From: Erpobdella octoculata | Lineage: Eukaryota; Annelida; Clitellata; Hirudinida; Erpobdellidae | DNA length: 64,000 nucleotides | Direction of reading: 5' to 3' | Assembly: GCA_963978895.1 (NCBI GenBank) | Contig: OZ022247.1 | Span: forward strand, 24,992,030-25,056,029 | Shown: one piece after another, positions 1 to 17,520 of the stretch | Numbering within the stretch: position 1 is the stretch's first letter | How the letters are laid out: the number at the start of each line of letters is the position of its first letter | The notes under the pieces: generated by a model | Seen by the model: the letters and a program-made list of their open reading frames with translations, nothing else | The model's database searches: none | Told to the model about the DNA's origin: nothing | Made by a program: the position numbers and the translations under genes

Positions 1-33
1 CTGATTATCTAAAGCATAATTGTTCTATATCAG

Positions 34-345
34 ATGTTTCTAGAACTGTAGAACAATATATTACAATTCTGAATTTTACTGCTTCGATGACAGAAGACAA
101 GACTTTGGTGATAACATGCCTGGTACGTGGAAATCCTTCTCCGGATATTTTCATCTGCTGTCCAAGAGGTCAAACCCCGCATTTTGAGAAACCACAGCAT
201 AAAAAGATCTATTTGGCATCGTACAGAATCAAAGAACCAGAGCCTGAAGATGCAGGACTCTATGTTTGCATTGCAATCAATAAAATTGGAGCTGACCAAG
301 CTAATCTGATAATTGATTCAATTTCAACATCTTCCATGTTAAAGA
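34..345 (+). CDS. Ig-like (I-set type) domain exon of a gene starting upstream
   Basis: Reading frame 3 is open from the window edge to position 410 and encodes one immunoglobulin-like domain. Seen: a B-strand cysteine in ITCLVRGNPSP, then about 50 residues later the F-strand signature EDAGLYVC followed by an N-K-G turn and LIID, as in I-set domains of adhesion and muscle proteins. The usual core tryptophan is not evident; the C-strand reads DIFICC. A plausible acceptor (tatatcag) ends at 33 and a plausible donor (aaagagtact) starts at 346. Together they give a 312-nt exon with phase 1 at both ends, the usual layout for a shuffled Ig domain. No other exon of this gene is recognisable downstream, so this may be its last visible domain. 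The parent protein is unknown. Domain call is firm; exon limits are inferred. Confidence 0.6.
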
Positions 346-997
<652 letters not shown>

Positions 998-1089
998 AGT
1001 AATTTCTATCAAATATTTCCTCTCAAGTAACCTTGTATTCATTACCAATAATGATACAATGTTAGTTTAGAAACTATTGCAAAATTTGA

Positions 1090-1124
1090 CGACAGACAGA
1101 CAGATAGACAGACAGACAGACAGA
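1090..1124. repeat. (GACA)n microsatellite
   Basis: Short GACA tetranucleotide run with one GATA variant. Confidence 0.9.
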
Positions 1125-3156
<2,032 letters not shown>

Positions 3157-3230
3157 CATATCCTGTCTTCATATTTTCAAATAAGCACAAGCCTGAGAAC
3201 TTCTACGTTTTTGTACACAGATGCAATTGA

Positions 3231-3517
3231 CATACATACATACATACATACATACATACATACATACATACATACATACATACATACATACATACATACA
3301 TACATACATACATACATACATACATACATACATACATACATACATACATACATACATACATACATACATACATACATACATACATACATACATACATACA
3401 TACATACATACATACATACATACATACATACATACATACATACATACATACATACATACATACATACATACATACATACATACATACATACATACATACA
3501 TACATACATACATACAT
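3231..3517. repeat. (TACA)n microsatellite
   Basis: About 285 bp of perfect tetranucleotide repeat. It is open in several frames because 12 nt encode four residues without a stop. Confidence 0.97.
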
Positions 3518-3945
3518 CGTGGAAAGTGTGACCAACATTTAAGGAGATTTTACGAGTTCCACAGTTGCTAGTTTTATTCATGATAAACACACATTCATTG
3601 AGACAAATATAAAAAATAAAAATAAATATAATATGCTTGTAAATTTGTATTTGTGTATGTGTGTGTGTAAAATCATTAAACATTCATTGTCACAATTCAC
3701 AGACATTAAACAATTTTCATCCAGATTTTTTTCACTTAACTACCAAATTATTTTCCATAATTACCATGACTAGCAAATTTATTTCAGTTATACAGACTCA
3801 ATAAAATGTTCAAAAATGTTTTCACTGTTCAGGAAAGAATGAAATGGCAATTTGTTAAGTCAGTGAAGACTTGTATTTTTTTTAATTTAAATTTTTTTTA
3901 TTATTTTTGCTTTATAGTTATTCATTTTATTCATTCTATGGCTGT

Positions 3946-4288
3946 CTAAATAACATAACTGTCCAACCAAATAACATGGCTGTCTAAATAACATAAATGT
4001 CCAAATAACATGGCTGTCCAGATAACATGGCTGTCCAAATAACATAACTGTCCAAATAATATCGCTGTCCAAATAACATGGCTGTCCAAATAACATGGTT
4101 GTCCAAATAACATGGCTGTCCAAATAACATGGTTGTCCAAATAACATGGCTGTCCAAATAACAAATAACATAACTGTCCAAATAACATGGTTGTCCAAAT
4201 AATATGGCTGTCCAAATAATATGGCTGTCCAAATAACATGGCTGTCCAAATAACATGGCTGTCCAAATAAAATGGCTGTCCAAATAAC
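3946..4288. repeat. 17-bp minisatellite
   Basis: About 20 tandem copies of a 17-bp unit (ctgtccaaataacatgg) with point variants such as aatat for aacat, and one shortened copy near 4160. Confidence 0.9.
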
Positions 4289-4445
4289 GGGGAAAAACTC
4301 CTTTAGACGACTTTCCATTCGTGTTTTATTCTTCTTCTGTAAATATGATTGTTTTTTTGTTGTCCAACTATTTTTATATTCGCATTAAAAAACCGTGTAG
4401 GTATGTCTGTGTGGTTCACGTGCCTGTTTAAGACGTTGTGAATGG

Positions 4446-4635
4446 TCAAGCGCGTGCGTCTGTTTGTACTTGTCCATGCGTCTGTTTGTACTTGTCCATG
4501 CGTCTGTTTGTACTTGCCCGTGCGTCTATTTGTACTTGTCCATGTGTCTGTTTGTACTTGTCCATGTGTCTGTTTGTACTTTTATATGCGTCTGTTTGTA
4601 CTTGTCCATACGTCTGCTTGTACTTATCTATGCGT
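4446..4635. repeat. 22-bp minisatellite
   Basis: About eight copies of a 22-bp unit (gcgtctgtttgtacttgtcc plus at). It runs directly into the long TACA tract that follows. Confidence 0.9.
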
Positions 4636-5745
4636 AAATACATACAAACATACATACATACATACATACATACATACATACATACATACATACATACATA
4701 CATACATACATACATACATACATACATACATACATACATACATACATACATACATACATACATACATACATACATACATACATACATACATACATACATA
4801 CATACATACATACATACATACATACATACATACATACATACATACATACATACATACATACATACATACATACATACATACATACATACATACATACATA
4901 CATACATACATACATACATACATACATACATACATACATACATACATACATACATACATACATACATACATACATACATACATACATACATACATACATA
5001 CATACATACATACATACATACATACATACATACATACATACATACATACATACATACATACATACATACATACATACATACATACATACATACATACATA
5101 CATACATACATACATACATACATACATACATACATACATACATACATACATACATACATACATACATACATACATACATACATACATACATACATACATA
5201 CATACATACATACATACATACATACATACATACATACATACATACATACATACATACATACATACATACATACATACATACATACATACATACATACATA
5301 CATACATACATACATACATACATACATACATACATACATACATACATACATACATACATACATACATACATACATACATACATACATACATACATACATA
5401 CATACATACATACATACATACATACATACATACATACATACATACATACATACATACATACATACATACATACATACATACATACATACATACATACATA
5501 CATACATACATACATACATACATACATACATACATACATACATACATACATACATACATACATACATACATACATACATACATACATACATACATACATA
5601 CATACATACATACATACATACATACATACATACATACATACATACATACATACATACATACATACATACATACATACATACATACATACATACATACATA
5701 CATACATACATACATACATACATACATACATACATACATACATAC
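4636..5745. repeat. (TACA)n long microsatellite, 1.1 kb
   Basis: About 1.1 kb of essentially perfect TACA repeat after a short lead-in (tacatacaaaca). Its exact copy number in the assembly is likely unreliable. All long frames on both strands here are translations of the repeat. Confidence 0.97.
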
Positions 5746-6218
5746 AGCCATCAACCCGGTATTGATTTTATTCCACTCCTGAGGTCCATACAGACAGACA
5801 CGTGAACCAACCGTGGTTCTGCTTATTTGTCTGTGTGTGTGTGTGTGAACGTGTTTACTTCTGTTTTGTATGGATGTGTGTATCGACTTATGCATATGCA
5901 TATCCATGTGTGCATAATATCTATAAGTTTGTTTCATTTTTGTGCTTACATATGCATGCATGGGTGCATCTAAGTATGCAGTGTAAGTCCATGACTGCAT
6001 AACACATGAAAGTTTGCATATTGGTAATTTACCTATGCATATGTGCATTAATGTATGCATCATGTATGTACATTTTAAATAAATATAAATTTAAAAATGA
6101 ATTTAAAAATTAAACATATATAAAGTGTTTCTGGATAAAAAAAAAGTATTGGGGCAAGCTTTTGTTTTGTTGTGTAGAAAAGTATAAATGAATCAATAGC
6201 TACAAAAACGTCATTGAT
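5746..6218. other. Gene-free stretch rich in ATGCAT-type words
   Basis: Loose TATGCATA/TGTGTG-like low complexity, especially 5880-6065. No gene seen. Confidence 0.4.
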
Positions 6219-6632
6219 ATGATCATTACCATAATCGACACAATCACTACTAATAATATAATAATGATAAAAATAATAAAAGTCATCATTATCACCATCA
6301 CCATCACCACCACCATCATCATCATCATCACTAACATCAACATCACCAAGACAACGGACACGATAATCTCCGATCGAAATATTCTGCTGATCATTCCGGA
6401 GCATCCATTCTTTGGAATAAGTTGAGAATTAAACAGCAAATAATCCAAAAAAATTGAAGTAAAAAACAGAAATTATTTCGAAAGTATTTCAAAAGAGAAA
6501 GAAAAGTAGAAAATTGGTGGAATTGAAATAAATGATCTCTTCTTTCCTCACTACCGCCTTCATTATCATCATCAATATCATCAACAAATTATCATCATCA
6601 TCATCATCGTCGTCGTCATCGTCATCATCATC

Positions 6633-6704
<72 letters not shown>

Positions 6705-6705
6705 C
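6219..6705. repeat. (ATC)n-rich microsatellite region
   Basis: Imperfect trinucleotide runs at about 6225-6340, and a long (ATC)n/(ACC)n run at about 6590-6702. The poly-Asp, poly-Ser and poly-Met frames are artefacts of the repeat. Confidence 0.9.
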
Positions 6706-7010
6706 GTTTGGGACGACAGTGTTGTGTACAGAAAACTGATTTCACATGGTGCTTGAATATCAATCAACCAATCAAATGACCACGTGAAAGCAGACTCCTG
6801 TGTTTTTCCTTCTTTGGGTTTTCCCAGACATTATTTTCTCTCCTGCTGTTTTGTTTCAAGTTCAAAGTTAGCTGCAATTTTTATAGTTTTCAGTATCATT
6901 AAAAGCATAGGAAGATGAGAGCGGTGGACACCGTCCGTCCCTGACTAAGATAGGAAACGTCGAACACAAAAGAAAGGAAACGAGAGAGAAAAAGTGGGAC
7001 TAAATATTAT

Positions 7011-7172
7011 GACTGATAAAATAGTAAGTATTATGACTGATAAAATAGTAAGTATTATGACGGATGAAATAGTAAGTAATATGACTGATAAAATAGTAAG
7101 TATTATGAATGATAAAATAGTAAGTATTATGACGGATGAAATAGTAAGTATTATGAATGATAAAATAGTAAA
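7011..7172. repeat. 24-bp minisatellite
   Basis: About seven copies of a 24-bp unit (tattatgactgataaaatag plus taag), with actgataaa/acggatgaa/aatgataaa variants alternating. Confidence 0.9.
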
Positions 7173-7224
7173 ACATGATATTAGTGTTATAAGCTGAACC
7201 AAATAAGATATGAAAGAATTTGGG

Positions 7225-7350
7225 TTGATGGATTGACAGATGGTTGGATGAATCCATAGATGAGTGGATGGATGGATGGATAGATGGACGGACGGATGGA
7301 CATACAGATGTATGGACGGACGGATAGATGGACGGATTGACGGATGGACG
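7225..7350. repeat. Degenerate (GGAT)n/(GGAC)n tract
   Basis: Imperfect tetranucleotide array, drifting between GGAT and GGAC. Confidence 0.8.
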
Positions 7351-7951
7351 GAAAAACGAAGAACGGATTAGATGGATGAATGACTTAGTGCAAAATGCAA
7401 TGATTTAAAAGCTAAACATTTCATTTATTTGTTAGAGATGACACATCGGAATATAACAACAAAATTTCGAAATAAATCAATTAACCCGATTAATAATTTC
7501 AAAATTAAAATATTTTCAATAATTTAATCAATTTTTTATTATATTAATAATTCAGTAATAATATCTTCTAAATAAATTTATAAAAAATCACTTTTTTGTA
7601 AAAAAAAATTTTTGATATAATTAAGATGTTACTTTTTATTTAAAATATGATAAGCTATCTATTTGAATTCAGTTTCAATTACAAATTTATTTCCACTAAC
7701 CGACCTGAGATTTTGAGAAACATTTGACTTTTCTCCTCCGCCAAATTGAAGTTTTTCTACATTTTTTAACAAACAAAAAAAATTCAAATTTTATACAAAT
7801 CGTGAACTTTCTGGATTTAAACAAAAAATTAGCAAAACAAAAACGCAAGGAAATAATTCCGAGTCATTTATAAATAATTGCCGTCTCTCGATTAATAAAT
7901 AAATAAGATGAAATTGTATAAAAGAGACAGAGAGAAAGATATTTTTAGGCG

Positions 7952-7954
<3 letters not shown>

Positions 7955-8034
<80 letters not shown>
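7955..8034. repeat. (TA)n microsatellite
   Basis: About 80 bp of TA dinucleotide. Confidence 0.95.
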
Positions 8035-8038
<4 letters not shown>

Positions 8039-8344
8039 TTATAAGATGACAGTAAAAAAGGAACAAAAGATACAAAAAGTGAAAGTTCTGAAAGAGAAAA
8101 TGGGCCCAGTTGAGGAGCTTGGGATTTATTGAACGGTGTATGTGCGTGTGTCCTTAATGTTCACGTGCATTTGTGTTGAGATACGAATGCTGCGTCCAAT
8201 GCTTCTATCTTTGCAGACCAGGCCATGTCTGTCTGTCTGGCTGTCTACGACGCAGCTATTACTAGAATTCTTTATTTTAAGATTTTATTTAAATTTTTTA
8301 TGAATAATGTATATATTATTTGGTAACACCATAATTTCATTTTT

Positions 8345-8540
8345 CAATCCCATCATATCCACCCCATTCCATCATATCTATCCCATTCCATCATATCCAT
8401 CCCATTCCTTCATATCCATCCCATTCCTTCCTATCCATCCCATTTCTTCATATCCATCCCATTCCTTCATATCCATCCCATTCCTTCATATCCATCCCAT
8501 TCCTTCATATCCATCCCATTCCTTCATATCCATCCCATTT
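8345..8540. repeat. 19-bp minisatellite
   Basis: About ten copies of a 19-bp unit (tcatatccatcccattcct). Confidence 0.9.
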
Positions 8541-8894
8541 CATCTTCCTCATCTCAACTTCCCATTTTATTAATCTTGTTTTCATTACTATTTAATTTTC
8601 TCCATAAAATATTTCATAAAAAACATTTGTATTAACGTCATTACATACTCTATATCCGTAACGAAAACTATCTTCTTGTTGCTGTAAACAAATCCAGACT
8701 ATTTATACAGTAACTGTCAGATTTAATTTTCTATAAAATATTTTATAATTTCTTCAGATCAGAGTTAAAGAATATTTCTGATAAATTTAAATTATTCTTA
8801 TTATGACGCCATTAATCAAATGAATCTTATATGAATCATTCAGTGTCACGCACTAATCACGTAGAAAGGTATTGATCTTCTCTGTCTCGTTCGC

Positions 8895-9018
<124 letters not shown>

Positions 9019-9436
9019 ATATATATTTAAGTTTTTATTTATATTATATGCATATATAAATATATATATATTGAATGTTATATTTATATATAAATATTCA
9101 ACTATAATACAAATGAATAATTTAACTTTAACTAACTCACCTCTCCGAAGCACTTAATTATATTAATCCAGGTAAGTACCTCCTTGATCATGGCAGGTGT
9201 TTTCTTTCTAAGAATTTTTCTGAAATACTGCGCCTAACTATTAAAATAGCATGTATAACAAAAAAAATAATGATGATTACATTATTATATTAATAGTTAT
9301 TACCGTAATATAAAAGTTTTTGAATATTGTGGAGGATTGTGCAAATTTGTCCACAGCGACCTTTAAGTTTATGTAAAAACAAATTTGAATGATTTGATTT
9401 TTATTAGACAAACGCGACTACAATAAACGGTGCCTG

Positions 9437-9562
9437 GTAGATATAAATATAAATATAATATTACGTAGATATAAATATAATATAAATATTACGTAGATAT
9501 TAATATAATATAAATAATACGTAGATATAAATATAATATAAATATTACGTAGATATAAATAT
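9437..9562. repeat. 28-bp minisatellite
   Basis: About four copies of a 28-bp AT-rich unit beginning acgtagatataaatat. Confidence 0.8.
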
Positions 9563-10071
9563 TACATATTAATTATGAACAAATTAGTCTAACAACGATG
9601 ACTATTAAATCTTTAATTGCATGTCCCGTATACAATACAATAGACGATCAACCAACTATGTTCACTCAGAACAATCGAAGAAATTTATCTTTTCACATGA
9701 ACCGATGCAGATTAATAATTTATTAGTATTATTATTATTATTATTATGGTTATTGTTATATACATTTAGTATTTATATTCATATAATGTCTTAATATCGA
9801 ACTTCATAAAAGTAATTCTATTTAAAACAAAGATCAGTACGTTTTAAATAGTAGCTTTATTTGTTAATTATTAGTAAGTTTTGAATTAGACCAACTTCAA
9901 TTACAGGTATATATATGTACCTATAATAGCAAGGAAGCATGTAAATAATTTTATTATTATAGAGATAATTTAGAAGGAAAAAAAACAATAAACATTTGGA
10001 ATAAAATATCATTGTACTACTAAAGTTACTAAGAATATTTTGTCTTTTCTGTGGGAATTTGAAAAATAGGG

Positions 10072-10420
10072 AATGTAATGTAATGTAATATAGATTTATA
10101 TAGCGTCTTCTTACAGCAAAAGCTGTCGCGAAAACGCTTTGGGAGCAGAACTAAAGTTTCCTAAAGTTTCCCCGGTTTGTTGTGAATGGGAAGTACGCAA
10201 TGAAGTAGAATTTGGGATCGTCACAAACAAATAAAGCATAGACGTAATTTGACACTATTACCTGATAATGATGAAGAAGAAACAGGTAGTTAATTACCTG
10301 ATATTGTTGAGAGAAAAAAACAGGTAGTTAATTACTAGATAATAATGATGCAGAAGAACAGGTGACGAAATTATGACGAACCATCAGGGCCGTCACAGGT
10401 AATAAAGCAAGAAACACTTT
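10072..10420. repeat. Probable interspersed-repeat fragment
   Basis: Contains tttatatagcgtctt followed about 25 bp later by aaaacgctttggga, a pairing that recalls repeats seen in many animal genomes. It is followed by two or three copies of an approximately 45-bp unit containing acaggtagttaattac (10283-10365). No coding capacity was seen and the family is not identified. Confidence 0.35.
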
Positions 10421-10878
10421 CACGCGACAGTGACCCCATTGAGAAGACCTGGGTGTAGACAGGTGCCTGGTAAGGGGGTGGGTGGATTAACGGTGTTAAC
10501 GATCCATGGGAGCTTAAAACTGAAATATTTTTTAGGTTCAGAAAAATGGCTCAAACTCATAATCCGTTCCGGAAGATTTGCAAAAATGTGTTACCTCTCT
10601 TGCTTACTTCGTCTAAAAAATTCAGACCATCAACCCATTCTTGAAAGCTTTTATAATTGAGCTTGAGTTATATAATTTTTCCAAAAGTTAAATTTAAATA
10701 ATTTAATAAAGTCCGATTTTCGAAAATTTAATTTTAATTTACAAATTTGAAGTAGTGAAACAAATAATAAAATACTTGTGAGAGTACCACCAGGTGAGTG
10801 TGCACCTGTCTATATTATTTAAAATCAGAACACGAGTTTTGTAATGTTGAATGAATCATAAAAAAATTCTTTAAATTA

Positions 10879-10951
10879 AGTCTTCATTTTATCTTCTGAT
10901 TGGACTGTATAATAAGTCTTCATTTTACCTTCTGATTGGACTGTATAATAA
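10879..10951. repeat. Two-copy tandem duplication, about 37 bp
   Basis: The block aagtcttcattttatcttct...gactgtataat is repeated immediately with one base change. Confidence 0.75.
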
Positions 10952-11270
10952 TAGCCTTTCTTTTCAAAATATCGGCTGACCAAACATTCGTGCAAAGGAG
11001 CTTTCTGTGGAAAAGTATGACAGATATAAATTAATAAGTATCATCATCATCAGCAGCAGCAGCAGCATACAGACACACACAAACGCACGCACAAACAAAT
11101 ACATGCAGGCGATACTTCAACCGACTGTAAGTTACCACGTGACGTCACAGTTGCCACAGAAACGCTTGTTTACTCGTTCCGAACAAGAACGGATTGCTGC
11201 TTAATAATTTATTTACCAAGAAAAGAAATAAATAATATACTACGATGACGTCAGCCGTATCGATACTATG

Positions 11271-11285
11271 CGATGATGATGATGG

Positions 11286-11362
<77 letters not shown>

Positions 11363-11525
11363 GTGATGGTGATGGTGATGGTGATGGTGATGGTGATGGT
11401 GATGGTGATGGTGATGGTGATGGTGATGGTGGTGGTGGTGGTGGTGGTGGTGGTGGTGGTGGTGGTGGTGGTGGTGGTGATGGTGATGGTGATGGGATGG
11501 TGATGGGATGGTGATTGTGATGGTG
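11271..11525. repeat. (GAT)n/(GATGGT)n/(GGT)n compound microsatellite
   Basis: Starts as pure GAT, becomes GATGGT hexamers, then pure GGT, then GATGGT again. The poly-His, poly-Asp and poly-Thr frames are artefacts. Confidence 0.95.
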
Positions 11526-12085
11526 ATGTCGATGACGACGACGATGATGACAACAACTGTGATGATGATCAAGCAATTATAGGCCACCCATCAATCAATA
11601 ACTAACGAGTAATTAAATATTTCATAATATGCTCTAAGTAAATTATTTATTAGATTTCCATGGCAACCTTACTCTCGACAGTTTCACTAGGTGTTAAGAC
11701 GACATTTTTACAAGAAAAAAAAACTTTTAACTGAATGCTGTGCCCTGATCTCTTGTGCTAATAACTCATCTGGTGAATAAAAATAAATATTTATAATTAT
11801 AAATATTTATAATAAAAATAATTAATTTTAAAACATAAATTAAAAACAATTGAAAATAAACAAATAAATAAGAAATCGTTGCTTAGGTACCAACGTAACT
11901 GCTTTTTCAAATATAAACAATTCTACTTCTGGTATTCCTAATCGACTGAATTAACTCGAAATAGTTCAATAAAATCCTGTTTTTATCAACATCGATTATT
12001 AGTCTCATCAAAACAAGTCAATCGATAAATATATTAATAAATAATGCTTAAAAGATTCACATTTTAACTTCTAACAATAGCAAGA

Positions 12086-14180
<2,095 letters not shown>

Positions 14181-14626
14181 TTTTGCATCATCCTACTCTA
14201 TTATTGGTACTAAAAATACGTTTTTCTTGTTAAATCTTCTTAAAAGAGTTTGAAATTAATAACAACTTGATATACAGCATATCAATTTATCGAAAAGTAA
14301 TATTGAAAATGAGTTTTCGTGTACCTAGCAACTAACTTCGTAATTTCAAATTTAATTACTAAATTTCCGAACATAGATTGCAACCAAATGAATGTTTTAA
14401 ATCGTCAATAAATAAACACGCCTTCCTGTTCAAACTGGCGTGCAGTCATTTTTTTTTATTACTTAATAACATGAACAAAATAAAACTATAAACAAATGTA
14501 AATAAAAACAGCCTTGGACAAAATTAGTTTTTATTTTTCTTAAATACTCTGGAAAGTTTGTAACTCTTTCATAGAGTTGGCATTTCTTCCAGTTGGAAAT
14601 GATGTTCAAGATGTTCAAGATGTTCA

Positions 14627-14732
<106 letters not shown>

Positions 14733-15056
14733 GTACAAACTTATTGAAGGAAGATGTACAGCCTTGTTGAAAATGTACATCCTCGTTAAGGTATGTTGAA
14801 GACGTATAGGTGTACAGCTTCATTTAAATGTACAGTTTTGCTACACTGCAATGTAGACACCTTTTTCAAATACAACTAATAAAAGCTACATCCAATGCTC
14901 TAGCAGCGTATTGCTGATTCGATATCAACATATAAGACTATATATTTTAAAACAAAAATTGGTTGACTTAAAAGTCTTTAAAGGCACTTTTTTAAATTAA
15001 TAATATTTTTTGTGAACTGTGCAAGATTCTTTTCTCGATAGAAATTAGGAAGCAAT

Positions 15057-17116
15057 ATGCAAGCTATTCGTGTCGCTATCTTCTTAGTCTCTGTTCTTAT
15101 TACAGGTAAAGACTGACTGACCTGTCTGGAAAAATTTTGAGACTACAATTAAAAGCAACTTTTATAAGTAACAGACAACAATATAAACTTTATTAGTACA
15201 ATCGATTGTAAAATTTTTTTTAATAATGTTTACGAAGTATACGGAAGAGAGAATACCATCTGGAATTACATCGATGAAGGACCGGAAGATGATTTACCAA
15301 TGCCACCAGGTAGGCACCTGTTTACTACGCTGTTTTGAATTACAACAAAACGTGTGAGTTGGTCATCAATTAAGTAAAAACATTTGTAGCCCACTCAAAA
15401 ATATCACAGATGACCAATTAACAATCTTGTCCTGTCAATAAAATCTCGTTTATTTAAATTTGAACAAGATTTTAAGAAACCTTGACGTAACTGATTAACG
15501 TCGCATAAGCAAGTTTTAAAATAAAATTATCAATTTTTTTTATAAAGGGGAGGGTTGTTTATGACAGAAATCCTTCAGACGTTTATAAATAGGTACATAC
15601 CTATCTGTTAATAATAACAACTTCAATCTCAACCATCTCCGAGTAGATGTGTCCGATTGTGAAGATGTCGATCCAAACCAGATGAAGAAGAACAACATCT
15701 TCTGGCTCAACGTTAGAAATCACTTCATTCCAGCTTACTGTGAAGTTAATGATGCCGGAACGAAATACACGGTGAGAGAAATAAGTATTGCAAAAAAAGA
15801 TGATTTACAATCTTTAGTACAATAAATTTCGTATGGGCATCCAAAAATTAATTATATTCCTTTAAGAAACAAGCAACTAATAAATATTTTTCTATATCAA
15901 AAAATGAATTTATTTATTTTTAATTATTTCCAATTTTAAAGAATATAACAAATTAATAAAAATGCATATAAATTATTATATAATAATATAATCAAATATT
16001 TTTATAGATATATATTATTCAAAAATTACTGAAAGTACATTTTTATAAATGTTTAAATATGAATCTAAAACTCATATAAATATTTATCAAAAGTTTATAA
16101 AAAAAAAACTATCCACTCTTCAATCAATCTGTCCAGGTTTTCCAAAGAAGACTCAACGGATCTGTAAGCTTTTTCAGAAGATGGAACATGTACAAACTGG
16201 GTTTTGGTGAAATAAGAAAAGAGTTTTGGTGGGGTAAGCAAAATTATTAGATAAAACTTTTCTTTCAAAGTATATTAAACGTTTAGACTTAGACCTTAAT
16301 ACAGTTAAATTAACATGGTTTAGAGTGGTTCAGAAGCCTGAAGCCTGTGTGAGAACCACCACAATTCGAGACAGTTGTTTATGGTGCGTGCCTCCTCATA
16401 CCCCCTATGGACGCTGGTAGCGCAGGTGAGATTCGAACCGCCGACCTTTAGGCCAACAGGCGAACGCTTTACCGCATTACTACCAGTTCCCATAAAACTG
16501 TTGTATTGTCACTTATTTCTTCACAATATTGTAATAAAGTTGATATTTTCAAAACAGGACTGTTGCCTCTTTCAATACTGACCTCCAGATTTAAGTATAA
16601 GTTGAGGGTCGAACTGGAAGCTTTTGACGGAACAAAGGCATTTGCCGAATACGATGAATTTGTTGTTGGAAACGAGGATAGCAAGTTCATGTTGACAGTT
16701 TCAGGCTTCAAAGGATCAGCCGGTTGGCAATATGGAATGAACTAATATACTTGCCTTCTATGACGTCAACATTATTTAAAATTAAAAGAATCGTAAAAAA
16801 TTTGAATAATTGCAAAAGTACCACTACCATTTTTTTAATATTGCCGATGCTATTATTTACAGGTGATTCTTTGATGCCCCACCACAACAAAATGCCCTTT
16901 AGCACCTTGGACGTCGACAACGACAAATCCACGGACAATTGTGCTGAGATATACCACGGTGGATGGTGGTACAACAACTGTCATACGTCTAACCTAAACG
17001 GCTTGTATTACCTTGGCAAACAAAAACCGTTTGCCGACGGAGTGAATTGGCTTGCTTTCCGTGGATACCAGGAGTCAGTGAAGTCCACTAAGATGATGAT
17101 TGCAAGAATAAATTAA
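15057..17116 (+). CDS. Fibrinogen-related domain (ficolin/angiopoietin-like) secreted protein, six exons
   Basis: Exons 15057-15105, 15238-15309, 15647-15771, 16137-16233, 16558-16722 and 16863-17116 join with matching phases (1, 1, 0, 1, 1) into 253 residues. A short signal peptide ([15 protein letters not shown]) and an acidic linker precede one fibrinogen C-terminal domain from about residue 41. Landmarks: DCEDVD (Cys45) and AYC (Cys72) as the first disulphide pair; VFQRRLNGS and [19 protein letters not shown]; the calcium-site motif DVDND at 186-190; NC (196), GGWWY and NNC (209); then SNLNGLYY and MMIARIN at the end. In this family the domain binds acetylated sugars or protein ligands outside the cell. 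No collagen or coiled-coil region is present, so it is a minimal form. A poly(A) signal (aataaa) lies 6 bp after the stop. Confidence 0.93.
16391..16490 (-). mobile_element. tRNA-derived SINE segment, copy 1
   Basis: Read on the minus strand it has a B-box-like ggttcgaatctcacc and a degraded A-box-like tggtagtaatgcggtaaagc. It lies in intron 4 of the fibrinogen-related gene. It matches 37147-37246 over the same 100-bp length and in the same orientation, so it is an interspersed repeat rather than a functional tRNA gene. Confidence 0.75.
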
Positions 17117-17121
17117 AAATT

Positions 17122-17127
17122 AATAAA
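17122..17127 (+). promoter_or_regulatory. Poly(A) signal of the fibrinogen-related gene
   Basis: AATAAA six bases after the stop codon, inside a small inverted repeat (attaataaaat / attttattaat) spanning about 17120-17144. Confidence 0.55.
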
Positions 17128-17472
17128 ATTATGATTTTATTAATGAACATATTTGGTCAAACAAAAATGTCAATGTGAATTATAGATAAAAAAAACTTGT
17201 ACGCATGTTTATCGATTGAGTTGAGTATCATACCTAACATTTTTTAGTAACATGGTCTGGTCACTCAATTTCCGACCTTTTAAATATTCACAAAAAATAT
17301 GTGAAATCATACACTCACTAGTGCTGAAGCAGTCTATATAAAATGTCTAAACATTAATTTTAAAGAGACAGGATCAAACCCAATCTACCCTAAAAAAACA
17401 TTAATAATCATCCAGATATAATAAATTAGGACACGCAGCATTCAATTCCGATAAAGTATCTGTAGATTTCTG

Positions 17473-17520
17473 TCATGGACTTCTAGATAGATAGATAGGT
17501 ATCTATCTAGAAGTCCATGA
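17473..17520. repeat. 48-bp palindromic mini-element
   Basis: Perfect 18-bp inverted arms (tcatggacttctagatag at 17473-17490 and its complement at 17503-17520) around a 12-bp loop. The word gatttctgt lies at both edges (17465 and 17519), which could be a target-site duplication. Confidence 0.7.

Noticed and set aside
4438..6063. Long open frames of up to 479 codons on both strands
   Set aside because: They are translations of the TACA tetranucleotide, which has no stop in many frames. No non-repeat protein sequence is involved.
11145..11587. Poly-His, poly-Asp, poly-Val and poly-Thr ORFs
   Set aside because: Translations of the (GAT)n/(GGT)n compound microsatellite.
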